This document shows positions 39,799-48,085 of a stretch of 64,000 bases of DNA, piece after piece. The translations under genes and the position numbers were made by a program. The notes below the pieces were generated by a model. That model did no database searches. It saw only the letters and a list, made by a program, of their open reading frames with translations, and had not been told where the DNA came from. The stretch covers positions 20,269 through 84,268 of the IMG/VR virus record IMGVR_UViG_3300028844_005216; one strand, 5' to 3'. Positions within the stretch are counted from its first letter, which is position 1. Every line of letters starts with the position of its first letter. This DNA is from a virus.

Positions 39799-40398
39799 CT
39801 ATAATTTTTCGATTTCATCTCCCAATTTACGAGTGCGAACAATTAAATCATTCACACCTTCTTCGATACCCATCAATTCCTCAAACAATTTAATAAATTC
39901 TTTTTTGGATTCAACAATTCCAGCATTGAGTTTAACAACTTCATCAGCATAAGCATACAAAGAAGATGTCCTCTGCATCACCCCCAAATCAGTTAGATTT
40001 AGAATTTCATTGTAATCAAAGACAGGGCATTCCTTATCAGAAACTTCACAATGACCGTGGAAAGTTACATCAGCAATTTTATCATCAATTTGTTCACACA
40101 AATCTTTTAACGACTCAAACTGTTCTTGAGTAAAGTCGTCTACCGCAAGACCCGAAAGACAAATTGCAATCGTTCCTGTATTGTGACCTCTCTGTGCTGC
40201 TGGAGTAATTTCAACATCCCTTCCTCGATGAACCGTTCCGTCAAAAGTGATGTAATAGGTATAACCAATGTCACTCCAACCATTATTGAGGTGCCAGCCA
40301 CGAATCACTCCAACATCGTCATGCGCTTTTAAACTTGACGCAGAGCAGTGAATAAAAACACGATCAACTTCCCTAACGGGCTTATTAAAAATAAACAT
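39799..40398 (-). CDS. N-acetylmuramoyl-L-alanine amidase, T7-lysozyme-like
   Basis: 199 residues. Amidase_2 domain in the first 135 residues: VFIHCSA (His17), IRGWHLNNGWSDIGYTYYI, GRDVEITPAAQRGHN, GTIAICLSG, then TFHGHCEV (His114/His116) and KECPVFD (Cys124), giving the zinc ligands of the T7 family. It cuts the amide between muramic acid and L-Ala. A charged helical extension of about 60 residues (VESKKEFIKLFEELMG) is extra compared with T7 lysozyme. Second cell-wall hydrolase of the window. Confidence 0.88.
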   Translation of the reverse strand: MFIFNKPVREVDRVFIHCSASSLKAHDDVGVIRGWHLNNGWSDIGYTYYITFDGTVHRGRDVEITPAAQRGHNTGTIAICLSGLAVDDFTQEQFESLKDLCEQIDDKIADVTFHGHCEVSDKECPVFDYNEILNLTDLGVMQRTSSLYAYADEVVKLNAGIVESKKEFIKLFEELMGIEEGVNDLIVRTRKLGDEIEKL

Positions 40399-40415
40399 AA
40401 AATATCTCCTAGCAT

Positions 40416-40443
40416 AAAAAAGGGGGGAGCAAAAGCTCCCCCC
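40416..40443 (-). terminator. Intrinsic terminator after Hsp20
   Basis: Coding strand GGGGGGAGC-TTTT-GCTCCCCCC then TTTTTT. A perfect 9-bp GC stem. It closes the Hsp20 transcript before the amidase/polymerase operon. Confidence 0.9.
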
Positions 40444-40497
40444 AATGAACGGACGTTCTACCCGTTCAATACATGTGGACCTTCCACAAAATCATCA

Positions 40498-40947
40498 TCA
40501 GTTCCCATTATTGATTTTAATCGTGATGGGCTTTGCCTCTTCGGGGATCTCGTTCTTCAACGAAATTACGAGAAGACCATTCGTAAACTCGGCTCCAATA
40601 ACCTTAACTGTGGGACTAAGTGTCCACGCACGTTTGAAATTTCGTGCTGCAATTCCTTGATGAACATACACAGCAGAATCGGCACTATGATCCTTCTCGG
40701 ATTCGACGGTAAGAACATCTTCCTTCACCGCAACCTTAATTTCGCTTTCTGTAAATCCAGCAAGGGCAATCTCAATAGCAAAGCTATCGGAATTATCATT
40801 CCTTACAATATTGTAAGGCGGGTACGATGGAGATTGCGCTGTCGCTGCGCCTGTCGAAACAATCCGATCAAAAATTTGATCAAACCCTACAAGAAACGGA
40901 TCGTTCCTAAGTTCGTTAAAAATATTAGTTGGTACTAGTCTAGTCAT
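40498..40947 (-). CDS. Small heat-shock protein (Hsp20/IbpA-like)
   Basis: 149 residues. Alpha-crystallin domain: PPYNIVRNDNSDSFAIEIALAG followed by FTESEIKVAVKEDVLTVESEK, HQGIAARNFKRAWTLSPTVKV, and GLLVISLKNEIPEE with the IxI-like tail. Holdase chaperone, common in T4-like cyanophages and marine relatives, possibly for virion assembly. It has its own sigma70-like promoter (41019-41047) and terminator, so it forms a one-gene unit. Confidence 0.9.
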   Translation of the reverse strand: MTRLVPTNIFNELRNDPFLVGFDQIFDRIVSTGAATAQSPSYPPYNIVRNDNSDSFAIEIALAGFTESEIKVAVKEDVLTVESEKDHSADSAVYVHQGIAARNFKRAWTLSPTVKVIGAEFTNGLLVISLKNEIPEEAKPITIKINNGN

Positions 40948-41018
40948 TCTATGTTCTCCTTAATTAAGCAAGTTATATTTAAATTAAACAAACCCAATTT
41001 GGCATTTGTTCAACCCTA

Positions 41019-41047
41019 AAGATAAGCACGGAATCCTTATCTGTCAA
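41019..41047 (-). promoter_or_regulatory. Sigma70-type promoter for hsp20
   Basis: Coding strand TTGACA (41047-41042), 17-nt spacer, TATCTT (41024-41019), about 70 nt before the ATG. The -35 box is perfect, the -10 box weaker. It lies directly after the upstream stop. Confidence 0.6.
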
Positions 41048-41049
41048 CC

Positions 41050-41637
41050 CTAATCTTCAAGTTTTTTCAACTCTTCTCGAATTTCTTTCGCGTAAAGCGA
41101 AATAGCCCACTTTCCGTTATATGTCATGGGCTTTGAAACCTCTTCGTATGATTCAAAAGCAAACTTTCTCCCCTTTACGCGAGAGAAGAATTCACCCTTG
41201 GCATCACCAAAGACAGGTTTACCAACAACTACCTTTTGACTATAATCAGGAAAAGCGTCGTCTCGTTTTGATGTTCCGTAAAGGTATCCCTTCTTTTCAA
41301 ACGGAACACTCAATATACTGTCTTGATCATAAAGGCGACCCAGCTTAATCAAATCACGTTCAAGCTGACCACCATCATCGCCGTCGATCTTGTAGTTTGC
41401 GACGAAAAAGGATTCTTCGCCTACCTCTCTCTGGGTTGGCTTTTGAAAGTTTTCCCAATAACTACCCTTCACCTTAATGACCGAGTAGCCAGCATTCATT
41501 AAATACGCGAGAACCTTTTTGTTATTTGACTTATTTTCTGCCTTGGTTTTGTCACCCCGAAAAGCAGTGACCGCACCAACAGCATGGTTCTTCGTTTTTT
41601 GATAAATTCTATTAAGACTAGCTTCTAAAAGTTCCAA
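41050..41637 (-). CDS. DUF3293-like phage protein
   Basis: 195 residues. TAFRGDKTKAENKSNNKKV, then LAYLMNAGYSVIKVKGSYWEN, then EESFFVANYK and LIKLGRLYDQDSILSVPFEKKG with YLYGTS. The order (AENxxxN, GYxxxxVxGxxxE, EeSflV, lgxxydQdsil) is like the DUF3293 family, whose function is unknown. Last gene of the clamp/clamp-loader operon. Confidence 0.55.
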   Translation of the reverse strand: MELLEASLNRIYQKTKNHAVGAVTAFRGDKTKAENKSNNKKVLAYLMNAGYSVIKVKGSYWENFQKPTQREVGEESFFVANYKIDGDDGGQLERDLIKLGRLYDQDSILSVPFEKKGYLYGTSKRDDAFPDYSQKVVVGKPVFGDAKGEFFSRVKGRKFAFESYEEVSKPMTYNGKWAISLYAKEIREELKKLED

Positions 41638-41647
41638 GACGAACTCC

Positions 41648-42082
41648 TTATTTTGTTTTATTGCCTATATTGTACTTAGCAACCAAGTCCCAATTATTCT
41701 TGTCTTTGTGTGCGATAATTTTAATCTGTCCAAGAGGGACTATTGGTTCGGCACTTTTTTGTGGAGTTACCAAACTCAACAGCCCCCACTCAGCCAAGAG
41801 ATTCACTATTGTGTTTCTTCTTCCAATATCATTTTCACTAAAATTAGAAACTTTGCCATCCAAAGCGAAAAGCTCTTTGAAGTGAACGATATAATATCTT
41901 CCACGTTTATGTAGAATGTGACATGATTGAAATAGGGTTTGGTCCTTGCGGCTCGCAATCCCAATTCTAGTAAGGGTTTCTCTTATTTTCAAAAAATCCT
42001 CATCATCATTCAATTCAATTTCAACTAACGTGTCTAAATCAACTGGAACATTTTGCGAATCACATTTTTGATCTCTTTCCAT
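41648..42082 (-). CDS. regA: RegA translational repressor
   Basis: 144 residues from ATG 42082 with GAGAGGTGGG upstream. The core FLKIRETLTRIGIASRKDQT, then LFQSCHILHKRGRYYIVHFKE, closely follows T4 RegA, which binds mRNA around start codons to shut off early genes. An N-terminal extension of about 28 residues is absent in T4. The overlap with gene 62 and the order 44-62-regA match T4. Confidence 0.9.
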   Translation of the reverse strand: MERDQKCDSQNVPVDLDTLVEIELNDDEDFLKIRETLTRIGIASRKDQTLFQSCHILHKRGRYYIVHFKELFALDGKVSNFSENDIGRRNTIVNLLAEWGLLSLVTPQKSAEPIVPLGQIKIIAHKDKNNWDLVAKYNIGNKTK

Positions 42083-42464
42083 TCTTAATCCCACCTCTCT
42101 GCAACCTTTGGTGAATAAGAGATAGTTGATTGTCAGTCAAGATACTAAGTACCTCGCGTGCCTTCATTTCACTACAAGAATAATACTCCTTGATAACATC
42201 AATGTCATCATCCTGATCAGGCTTCAACCATCTCGAAAACCGTTTCTTTTTCCTAACACTATTTAGGTAATAGTCATTCTGAAGACGGGTTTCGATGTGG
42301 GGTCGAAGGTTCATTTCGTTTGCATAAAGAACAGTATCCTGAAAATAAGACAATGAACGATTTATCACGAATGGAGGATACTCATTTTCACTTAATGGAT
42401 CATCTTCCATCAAATTTTTCTTGCTAAGGTTAATAGCAGTTAGAAAATCCCCAAGTTTAGCCAT
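42060..42464 (-). CDS. 62: gp62-like clamp-loader small subunit
   Basis: 134 residues, shorter than T4 gp62 (187), as is usual in cyanophage-like relatives. Begins MAKLGDFLTAINLSKKNLM with NEYPPFVINRSLSYFQDTV and NEMNLRPHIETRLQNDYYL, characteristic of gp62. Works with gp44 to load the gp45 clamp. Position between 44 and regA supports the call. Confidence 0.88.
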   Translation of the reverse strand: MAKLGDFLTAINLSKKNLMEDDPLSENEYPPFVINRSLSYFQDTVLYANEMNLRPHIETRLQNDYYLNSVRKKKRFSRWLKPDQDDDIDVIKEYYSCSEMKAREVLSILTDNQLSLIHQRLQRGGIKNGKRSKM

Positions 42465-42679
42465 TAATCGTCATCCTCGTCATCATCTGTCTTGAAAAAT
42501 AAAAGACCCTCTCCACCATAACCAGAAGACAGGAACTTGTCTATAAAAAACTCAGCACCCTTTTCCTCAGAAAAAGGACCGAACACTTTAACAGCGGTTT
42601 CCAGATCTTCCTCAACAGGCTCAAAGTCTACAATAAAAAAACCGGAAGGTCTTTTCACAATCGAATAATATTCTTCCAT
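42464..42679 (-). CDS. Small acidic protein inserted between 44 and 62
   Basis: 71 residues from MEEYYSIVKRPSGFFIVDF. Pattern of a small beta/alpha fold (VKVFGPFSEEKGAEFFIDKFL) with an acidic tail TDDDEDDD. T4 has no gene between 44 and 62, so this is an insertion. Overlaps both neighbours by a few bases. Family unknown. Confidence 0.6.
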   Translation of the reverse strand: MEEYYSIVKRPSGFFIVDFEPVEEDLETAVKVFGPFSEEKGAEFFIDKFLSSGYGGEGLLFFKTDDDEDDD

Positions 42680-42681
42680 TA

Positions 42682-43632
42682 TCACTTATACTCCAATTCT
42701 ACCATCAGTTCAGTTAAACAAGCAACCATATTCAATTCCGCATCAGCCACAAAAGCAGCCTTATACTGATAATCAGCCAAGGTTAAAACTGCCTTCGGAA
42801 CACTTTGAGGTTTCACGGAACCAAACAATCCATCATAGATAAGACGGAAAATACGAGATGGATCAGAATCCAAATTTTGGACAACCCACTTTCTCATATC
42901 CTTCCAATTCTTTTCCTTTAGAAGTAGCATCAAATCCTTGATAGACTTGTCACTAATGTTTGTAAGAATACCAGCATCAATCTCACCTGAAACAGAATAC
43001 CGCTGAAGCTCATTCAGAATTCTTCTGAAGTCAGGAAAATGCTTCATGATAAGTTCAACAAGAACCTTCTCACTATACTTAACATTCTCCTTTTCCAGAA
43101 TCTCAATGGTCCTCTTCAGGAATTGAAGTGCCAGTTTTGGACTATCTTGTTTACCAAATCGAAAATCAATTACACTGCACCGACTATGAATCGGTTCAAT
43201 GATTCGATTCTTGAAATTGCAAGTAAGAATAAATCCACAGTTCTGAGAAAACTCTTCAATAAACCCACGGAGAGCAGGTTGAGTTGAAGACGGGTTTAGA
43301 TAATCAGCCTCGTCGAGAATGACAATCTTTCGCTTTCCGCTGTTGGTAAAAGAAACACCAGAAGCGAAGTTGCGAATGTCATTGCGAAGAGTGTCAATGT
43401 TTCCACTTTCACTCCCATTGATGATGATATAATCAACACCAAGTTCTTGGCATAACGCTCTTGCTACAGTAGTCTTTCCCGTTCCAGCGGAACCCGAAAA
43501 CAGCAGGTTTGGGATATCCCCATTGGAAAGAAAGTCCTTAAAGGTATCCTTCAAAGATTTAGGGAGGATGCAATCATCAATCGTTTGGGGTCGATACTTC
43601 TGACACCAAACAAAATCATCACGAACGTTCAT
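42682..43632 (-). CDS. 44: gp44-like clamp-loader ATPase
   Basis: 316 residues (T4: 319). AAA+ motifs: Walker A GSAGTGKT (47-54), Walker B KIVILDEADYL, sensor and arginine finger IHSRCSVIDF. Begins DDFVWCQKYRPQTIDDCILP as in T4. Opens and loads the sliding clamp. Confidence 0.94.
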   Translation of the reverse strand: MNVRDDFVWCQKYRPQTIDDCILPKSLKDTFKDFLSNGDIPNLLFSGSAGTGKTTVARALCQELGVDYIIINGSESGNIDTLRNDIRNFASGVSFTNSGKRKIVILDEADYLNPSSTQPALRGFIEEFSQNCGFILTCNFKNRIIEPIHSRCSVIDFRFGKQDSPKLALQFLKRTIEILEKENVKYSEKVLVELIMKHFPDFRRILNELQRYSVSGEIDAGILTNISDKSIKDLMLLLKEKNWKDMRKWVVQNLDSDPSRIFRLIYDGLFGSVKPQSVPKAVLTLADYQYKAAFVADAELNMVACLTELMVELEYK

Positions 43633-43643
43633 AATACATTCCC

Positions 43644-44339
43644 TTATTCAGACACCACAGAATAGTTTATTTGTGGTGCGATGAAGTATTCCAAATCAAG
43701 ATTCTTATTAAAGAAGTGACACACTCCAGTACGATAAAGACTTACTACATAATCACCCGGAAAAAGTTTTACAGTATCGACATTCAGCGTCGTGTAAAAA
43801 TCAGAATCTCCAGCAATCTCAACATCAGCAATTTTCACATCGAAACCATTGAGAGTCTTTTTGGATTTGTCTGCCACCGAAGCAACGATGCTACCGTTCT
43901 TCATATTAAAACAAACATGTGGAAGATTGAGAACACCAGCAGACTTCTTAATCGTCTTGATGTTATCATTCGTCAAGATAAACTTGAAGTCTGGGTCATC
44001 AGGAAGAGAAATTGTTCCTCCGGGAACGCAACTTTGCAAAAGGATTGGATCAGAATATTCAAGACGAATCTTTCGATTTGAATCAGAAGACTCGACGAAA
44101 ATAAACTTATCATCAAACTCAAAAACCGGACTATCTTCTAGAAGAGATGTTGCGCTCAAGAACTCAGTCAAGTCATAAAGCCCAAACTTCTTAGGAAAGG
44201 TTTCATCCACCACCGCATGAGCCATGATGGTTTGGTCTTCAGAAATAGTCTTCAAGCCAGAACCACTATCCACAACAATCGAGTTTTGGATGGAAGCAAA
44301 ATTACTAAGAATAGAAAGAGTGTCTTCACTAATCTTCAT
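43644..44339 (-). CDS. 45: gp45-like sliding clamp
   Basis: 231 residues from ATG 44339 (MKISEDTLSILSNFASIQNS), matching T4 MKLSKDTTALLKNFATINSG. Includes FGLYDLTEFLSA (clamp strand-helix) and DPILLQSCVPGG. Trimeric processivity clamp; in T4-like phages it also activates late promoters through gp33 and gp55. Starts at 44366 are less likely because they run further into the DUF3310 gene. Confidence 0.93.
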   Translation of the reverse strand: MKISEDTLSILSNFASIQNSIVVDSGSGLKTISEDQTIMAHAVVDETFPKKFGLYDLTEFLSATSLLEDSPVFEFDDKFIFVESSDSNRKIRLEYSDPILLQSCVPGGTISLPDDPDFKFILTNDNIKTIKKSAGVLNLPHVCFNMKNGSIVASVADKSKKTLNGFDVKIADVEIAGDSDFYTTLNVDTVKLFPGDYVVSLYRTGVCHFFNKNLDLEYFIAPQINYSVVSE

Positions 44340-44619
44340 TATCAAATTCTCCATTATTTTTTTCACTAAAATGCATCATCAAAAGCGTGTAATGGATTGC
44401 CTTGAGCAAATCCATTTTGTTCTTCCCATTTTTTCTACCATATCGTGCAATGTATTTCATCGCATTTCCTTGGCAAAACTTTTCTGCCACACCAATTGAA
44501 TCCAACAAATCCTGAATCTGAATTCCATCCTCGTCTTTTCCAACATAGTGTGAAGAATATGTCTTCGCAATATAATCCTTCACTTCATCCAGATTATCCA
44601 GTTCACTATATTTCCACAT
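44329..44619 (-). CDS. DUF3310 family protein
   Basis: 96 residues. IQIQDLLDSIGVAEKFCQGNAMKYI, then ARYGRKNGKNKMDLLKAIHYT, is the DUF3310 signature (FxxGNaxKYi.Ry..K.g..DL.Ka..Yl). This is a small, frequent phage protein of uncertain, nucleotide-metabolism-linked function. Overlaps gene 45 by 11 nt. Confidence 0.85.
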   Translation of the reverse strand: MWKYSELDNLDEVKDYIAKTYSSHYVGKDEDGIQIQDLLDSIGVAEKFCQGNAMKYIARYGRKNGKNKMDLLKAIHYTLLMMHFSEKNNGEFDNED

Positions 44620-45644
44620 TATGAATTACTCTTTTTCTTCGCCTTTCTTTTTTTACGACGCTCTTCGGCTTCCTTGCGACGACGTTCTGCACGGGTCGCG
44701 AGTTGCTCTTCACTCACCTTTGGAAATGGGATTGCGGGCTGTGGAGGTTCAATCTGGGGAGCCTTAATTTCAAACGGTTTACCAGATCCAGCCATCTTCG
44801 CAACAGGCTTATCTACGACACCACCATGCGATGCGTTAGGAAGTTGTGCGATTGCAGGAAGGTTTCCCGCAAAGACATAAGAACCGATATGCTGTAGTTG
44901 CATCCACGGACACATCCAAACCTTGAAGCCAATCTTTCGCGACCACTGACAGAACATGTAGTCCTCTGAAAGATAACGCTTAGACTGAGGATCAATGATT
45001 GTATCGAAGAATGCTGTGATCTCACGCGACCCATCGAAGTGTTCCGAACGATTGTGATCAGGAAGATAACTAGCAATTTCTTTATACTCTTCGGCATACT
45101 TTTCAAACACATGTCGTTGAATACACATAAACCCAGTGCCACCTTCAAGCACCTCTACAGGTTCGCCAATTGCCATCTTTTGTGCGCCACCAACAGGGTT
45201 GAATACAAAGTCTCCAACATACTGCTCAAGTGAAGCAGGATTGCCATCTGGCGGAATACCATATTCAACAGCAGCCGCAATGCGTTCCCATGCAATACAC
45301 TTCTTGGGATACGGACCACAGACAATATCCTTATCGGAATCCTCGTCTGCAAGTGCTACCATCGCCAAAACATCGTGCGGGTTAAAACCAATATCACTAT
45401 CCAAAAAAACCAGATGAGAAAATCCTGATCTAATAAACTCGTCACAAATATAATTCCGTGCCCGTGTAATCAAACTCTCATTAAACAAATAAAAGAATCG
45501 AAGCTCGATTCCCATGTTGGCACACATCGCAGAAAGGTCATTACAAGACTTTGCATACATACCATGACACTGCCCACCATACATCGGAGTGCCGATAAAA
45601 ATTTTCTTCTTTCGCATCTCCTCCATAGTCACTTCTAACTTCAC
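44619..45644 (-). CDS. Glycosyltransferase with GT-A fold and basic tail
   Basis: 341 residues. KIFIGTPMYGGQCH, RARNYICDEFI and HLVFLDSDIGFNPHDVL (DxD at the metal site), then EDYMFCQWSRKIGFKVWMCP. This fits a GT2/ANP1-like transferase common beside replication genes in cyanophage relatives. The last 40 residues are Lys/Arg/Glu-rich (RAERRRKEAEERRKKRKAKKK). Acceptor may be host LPS, virion or DNA; unknown. Confidence 0.75.
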   Translation of the reverse strand: MKLEVTMEEMRKKKIFIGTPMYGGQCHGMYAKSCNDLSAMCANMGIELRFFYLFNESLITRARNYICDEFIRSGFSHLVFLDSDIGFNPHDVLAMVALADEDSDKDIVCGPYPKKCIAWERIAAAVEYGIPPDGNPASLEQYVGDFVFNPVGGAQKMAIGEPVEVLEGGTGFMCIQRHVFEKYAEEYKEIASYLPDHNRSEHFDGSREITAFFDTIIDPQSKRYLSEDYMFCQWSRKIGFKVWMCPWMQLQHIGSYVFAGNLPAIAQLPNASHGGVVDKPVAKMAGSGKPFEIKAPQIEPPQPAIPFPKVSEEQLATRAERRRKEAEERRKKRKAKKKSNS

Positions 45645-45673
45645 ATCAATACCTCCAAAAAATAGTCATTATT

Positions 45674-46207
45674 TTATTGTCCAGTTGAACCAAACCCACC
45701 TACCCTATCGGTGGTTCTGGAAGGAGCTTCATCAATTTCACGAATCCAATAATTAGATAACGTAACAAGCTCCCCTTGAGCAATCCTATCATTATGTATA
45801 ATCCGTTTGGGAACCAAAGAAAAATTAATCATAGAAATAAAAATTTGTTCTTTGTAGTCCGCATCCACAATACCCTCTTGATTACCCAACGCAACACCAC
45901 TCTTAAACGAAAGACCCGAACGTGGATGAATTCTAATGGAATACCCACTTGGAATATCGGCAATCAATCCTGTCGGAATTAATGCTCTGTGATTTGGTCT
46001 GAGAATGAAGCTATTATTGGTATCAGTAGAAGACAGCATAGGATCTACTTCATAGGGTTCATTCTGTTCACTTCGACAACTCACCATCGCAACACCTCGA
46101 AAGTTAGCATGAAAATCAAAACATGCTGAATCGGGGGTTGCCATTTTCGGGAGAGTTACATAATCATTCATACGATAAAACTTCAAAATATCAATTCCCA
46201 AAATCAT
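45674..46207 (-). CDS. dut: Trimeric dUTPase
   Basis: 177 residues with all five dUTPase motifs: I MATPDSACFDF; II HPRSGLSFKSGV; III GIVDADYKEQIFI; IV NDRIAQGEL; V RVGGFGSTG. Hydrolyses dUTP to dUMP, the substrate for ThyX, and keeps uracil out of DNA. It has an insert between motifs I and II (FRGVAMVSCRSEQNEPYEV) compared with typical 150-residue enzymes. Confidence 0.93.
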   Translation of the reverse strand: MILGIDILKFYRMNDYVTLPKMATPDSACFDFHANFRGVAMVSCRSEQNEPYEVDPMLSSTDTNNSFILRPNHRALIPTGLIADIPSGYSIRIHPRSGLSFKSGVALGNQEGIVDADYKEQIFISMINFSLVPKRIIHNDRIAQGELVTLSNYWIREIDEAPSRTTDRVGGFGSTGQ

Positions 46208-46494
46208 TCTCCATAATCTTCACAATCTTCTTGCAACTTCTCCCACGCTGCCGTCCAAAGAGTTTCTCCGGCTTCTCTCATGGGAGCAGGAAGGCATCTC
46301 TTATCATACGCCTCCCGGTGATCAATAATAGAATCAAACTTTTCATGCACAATATATTGTGCGCGTGATGGACTGCATCGAATGTGCCGCGCTGATGCGA
46401 GAAAAATGGTTGATGGTCTTTTGTATACAAGAGACTCCAAAATGGTAGCATCTTCTTTATGACTCACAATCTCTCCGCACATATCACAATTCAT
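46204..46494 (-). CDS. Small Cys-containing protein
   Basis: 96 residues from ATG 46494 (MNCDMCGEIVSHKEDATIL), with CDMC at 3-6 and later Cys at HIRCSP and KRCLPAP. A single treble-clef-like zinc site is possible. Helical acidic C-terminus (AWEKLQEDCEDYGE). Overlaps the dUTPase start. Unknown family. Confidence 0.55.
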   Translation of the reverse strand: MNCDMCGEIVSHKEDATILESLVYKRPSTIFLASARHIRCSPSRAQYIVHEKFDSIIDHREAYDKRCLPAPMREAGETLWTAAWEKLQEDCEDYGE

Positions 46495-46495
46495 T

Positions 46496-46687
46496 TTAAT
46501 TAAACCTCTTTGCAAAGTCAATAACAAATCCAATATTGGCAATTGCATATGCACCAAAGGTGATTGCCATCCCCACTTCATTCTGTCGTAAATAGGCAAT
46601 CATCTGCCCAGCATACAAAAGACCCGTTAGAACGAGTGGGGCTGGAGAGTCTGTTAAAAACTTAACCAACCATTCAATAATAATCAT
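46496..46687 (-). CDS. Two-TM small membrane protein
   Basis: 63 residues: MIIIEWLVKFLTDSPAPLVL, a helix TGLLYAGQMIAYL, a short turn RQNEVG, then MAITFGAYAIANIGFVIDF. Two TM helices with a short charged loop and basic end KRFN, holin-like in size and topology, although no family is certain. GGGAGGAA SD follows a small hairpin (CCCGTT/AACGGG). Confidence 0.6.
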   Translation of the reverse strand: MIIIEWLVKFLTDSPAPLVLTGLLYAGQMIAYLRQNEVGMAITFGAYAIANIGFVIDFAKRFN

Positions 46688-46720
46688 AATAAAATTCCTC
46701 CCGTTCTAACGGGTTATTCA

Positions 46721-47452
46721 TTAGTAATTAGCGTAAATATTTAAGACCTCCGAAACAACAGGGTGTCGCTCAACTTCATCTGAAGAAAATTCAACAACTC
46801 CAATCATGTCACTATGATATTGAGTAAGCCTATCAGTAAACATTTTCAATCCGTTATCCTGATATCCTCTATCGTGCTGTTCCAAATCTCCTGTGACCAC
46901 AAGTTTACTACAGTCGCCGACTCTTGTCAAGAGCATTTTCATTTGACTGTCAGTTGCATTCTGCATTTCGTCGGCAATGATCAAAGCATTTTTGAAAGTT
47001 CGTCCACGCATATATGCGAGCGGAGCGATTTCTATTACGTTATCTTTAATCATTTTTTCTATTTGATATGGAGCATAATACTCCTCAAATATATCGAACA
47101 TTGGTCGTGTCCACGGACCCATCTTTTCTACCAATGTTCCCGGCAAGAATCCATGTTGTTCATCAACACTCACTGCCGGTCTTGTGATAACTATTTTTTT
47201 AATTTCACCTTCTTGAAATTTTTTAATTGCATAGAGCGTGCTGATCAGGGTCTTTCCCGTACCCGCTGGTCCTATTGCAAAATTGATGTGTTTATTTGGA
47301 TTCTCCAAAAGACTTAGCAAATATCTCTGTTTAAGATTACGAGGTGTTATAGTTACTTCCATAACACGACGCTTTTTCAAGTGGGCATTCTCCTCTACTA
47401 GTTGCAGATGTTCAGCTTCCTTAACTTTGAGTCTTCTGTTTTTGCGTCCCAA
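46721..47452 (-). CDS. phoH: PhoH-like ATPase
   Basis: 243 residues, TTG start at 47452 with strong GGAGGAGG 6 nt upstream. Walker A GPAGTGKT at 61-68, VITRPAVSVDEQHGFLPG, YMRGRTF, IADEMQNAT (Walker B) and VTGDLEQHDRG: the PhoH core. N-terminal about 30 residues form a charged helix. Common in marine phages; biochemical role unsettled (RNA-linked ATPase). A CCTAAATA late-type box lies 28 nt upstream. Confidence 0.92.
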   Translation of the reverse strand: MGRKNRRLKVKEAEHLQLVEENAHLKKRRVMEVTITPRNLKQRYLLSLLENPNKHINFAIGPAGTGKTLISTLYAIKKFQEGEIKKIVITRPAVSVDEQHGFLPGTLVEKMGPWTRPMFDIFEEYYAPYQIEKMIKDNVIEIAPLAYMRGRTFKNALIIADEMQNATDSQMKMLLTRVGDCSKLVVTGDLEQHDRGYQDNGLKMFTDRLTQYHSDMIGVVEFSSDEVERHPVVSEVLNIYANY

Positions 47453-47479
47453 ACAAAACCTCCTCCAGCCTCACAAAAC

Positions 47480-47487
47480 TATTTAGG
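47480..47487 (-). promoter_or_regulatory. Late-type promoter box CCTAAATA upstream of phoH
   Basis: Minus-strand CCTAAATAG 28 nt before the TTG start, in the gap after the SprT-like gene. Same core as the boxes at 30582 and 57126. Confidence 0.35.
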
Positions 47488-47501
47488 AGATCGTGTTTTC
47501 A

Positions 47502-47894
47502 TCAATCGTCGCGACCTTCTATCAAATCAGTCCAAAGTTGGGCATATACAATTCCAAAGTCAGGACCATGTACACCATACTTACAAGTTCTACCTTCCTC
47601 GACTATTGAATCACCCACCCATGTAAATGCATGAGCGAGTTCGTGAATCATATTGACTCGACACAAATCTCGACCATGAGACGAATTTAAATATTCTTGA
47701 TCAAAAGCAATCTCAATATATTTTTTGTTTCCCTTGCCTTTTAATTCAGTAGTCGCATAACAGTCTTCCATTTTTTCTTCGGGAAGGAACACGACCTTAA
47801 TTGGATAACAGGCAACATGCCCCATCCAATCTGCCTGCTCAACCAGAGAACGAATATATCTTCTGGCTTTTTTATTTTCTTTGCTTAGTGACAT
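47502..47894 (-). CDS. SprT-like zinc metalloprotease
   Basis: 130 residues. NMIHELAHAFTW gives HELAH (His84-His88) of the zincin family, and GVHGPDFGIVYAQL supplies the third His in the SprT/WSS1-like position. Possibly a protease for DNA-bound proteins, as known for SprT/Spartan relatives, or a host-directed enzyme. Adjacent to the tRNA cluster. Confidence 0.75.
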   Translation of the reverse strand: MSLSKENKKARRYIRSLVEQADWMGHVACYPIKVVFLPEEKMEDCYATTELKGKGNKKYIEIAFDQEYLNSSHGRDLCRVNMIHELAHAFTWVGDSIVEEGRTCKYGVHGPDFGIVYAQLWTDLIEGRDD

Positions 47895-47912
47895 TAATGT
47901 CCTTTTAAAAAA

Positions 47913-47989
47913 TGGTCGGGGCAGCAGGACTCGAACCTGCGGCTTTCTGCTCCCAAAGCAGACACTCTACCAGACTGAGCTATGCCCCG
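47913..47989 (-). tRNA. tRNA-Pro (anticodon UGG)
   Basis: Cloverleaf: acceptor CGGGGCA/TGCCCCG, D-arm AGCTCAGTCTGGTAGAG, anticodon stem TCTGC/GCAGA with loop TTTGGGA, T-arm with GGTTCGAGTCC, discriminator A and encoded CCA. Directly abuts the tRNA-Leu gene with no spacer. Confidence 0.95.
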
Positions 47990-48076
47990 TGGTGTCGGAT
48001 GCGGGACTCGAACCCGCAAGACCATTAGGTCGGGAGATTTTAAGTCTCCTGCGTATACCAATTCCGCCAATCCGAC
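47990..48076 (-). tRNA. tRNA-Leu (anticodon UAA)
   Basis: 87 nt with a long variable arm, acceptor GTCGGAT/ATCCGAC, anticodon stem GGAGA/TCTCC with loop CTTAAAA, GGTTCGAGTCC T-loop, encoded CCA whose last base touches the tRNA-Pro 5' end. Confidence 0.93.
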
Positions 48077-48085
48077 ATAACATAT

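Noticed and set aside
40348-40938. 196-codon plus-strand ORF opposite Hsp20
   Set aside because: The minus frame encodes a clear alpha-crystallin domain, and the plus ORF crosses the terminator and has no SD.
46622-46714. Inverted repeat CCCGTTAGAACG on both sides of the small two-TM gene
   Set aside because: Only 12 bp, one copy lies in coding sequence, and no mobile-element features accompany it; likely chance plus a small SD-flanking hairpin.
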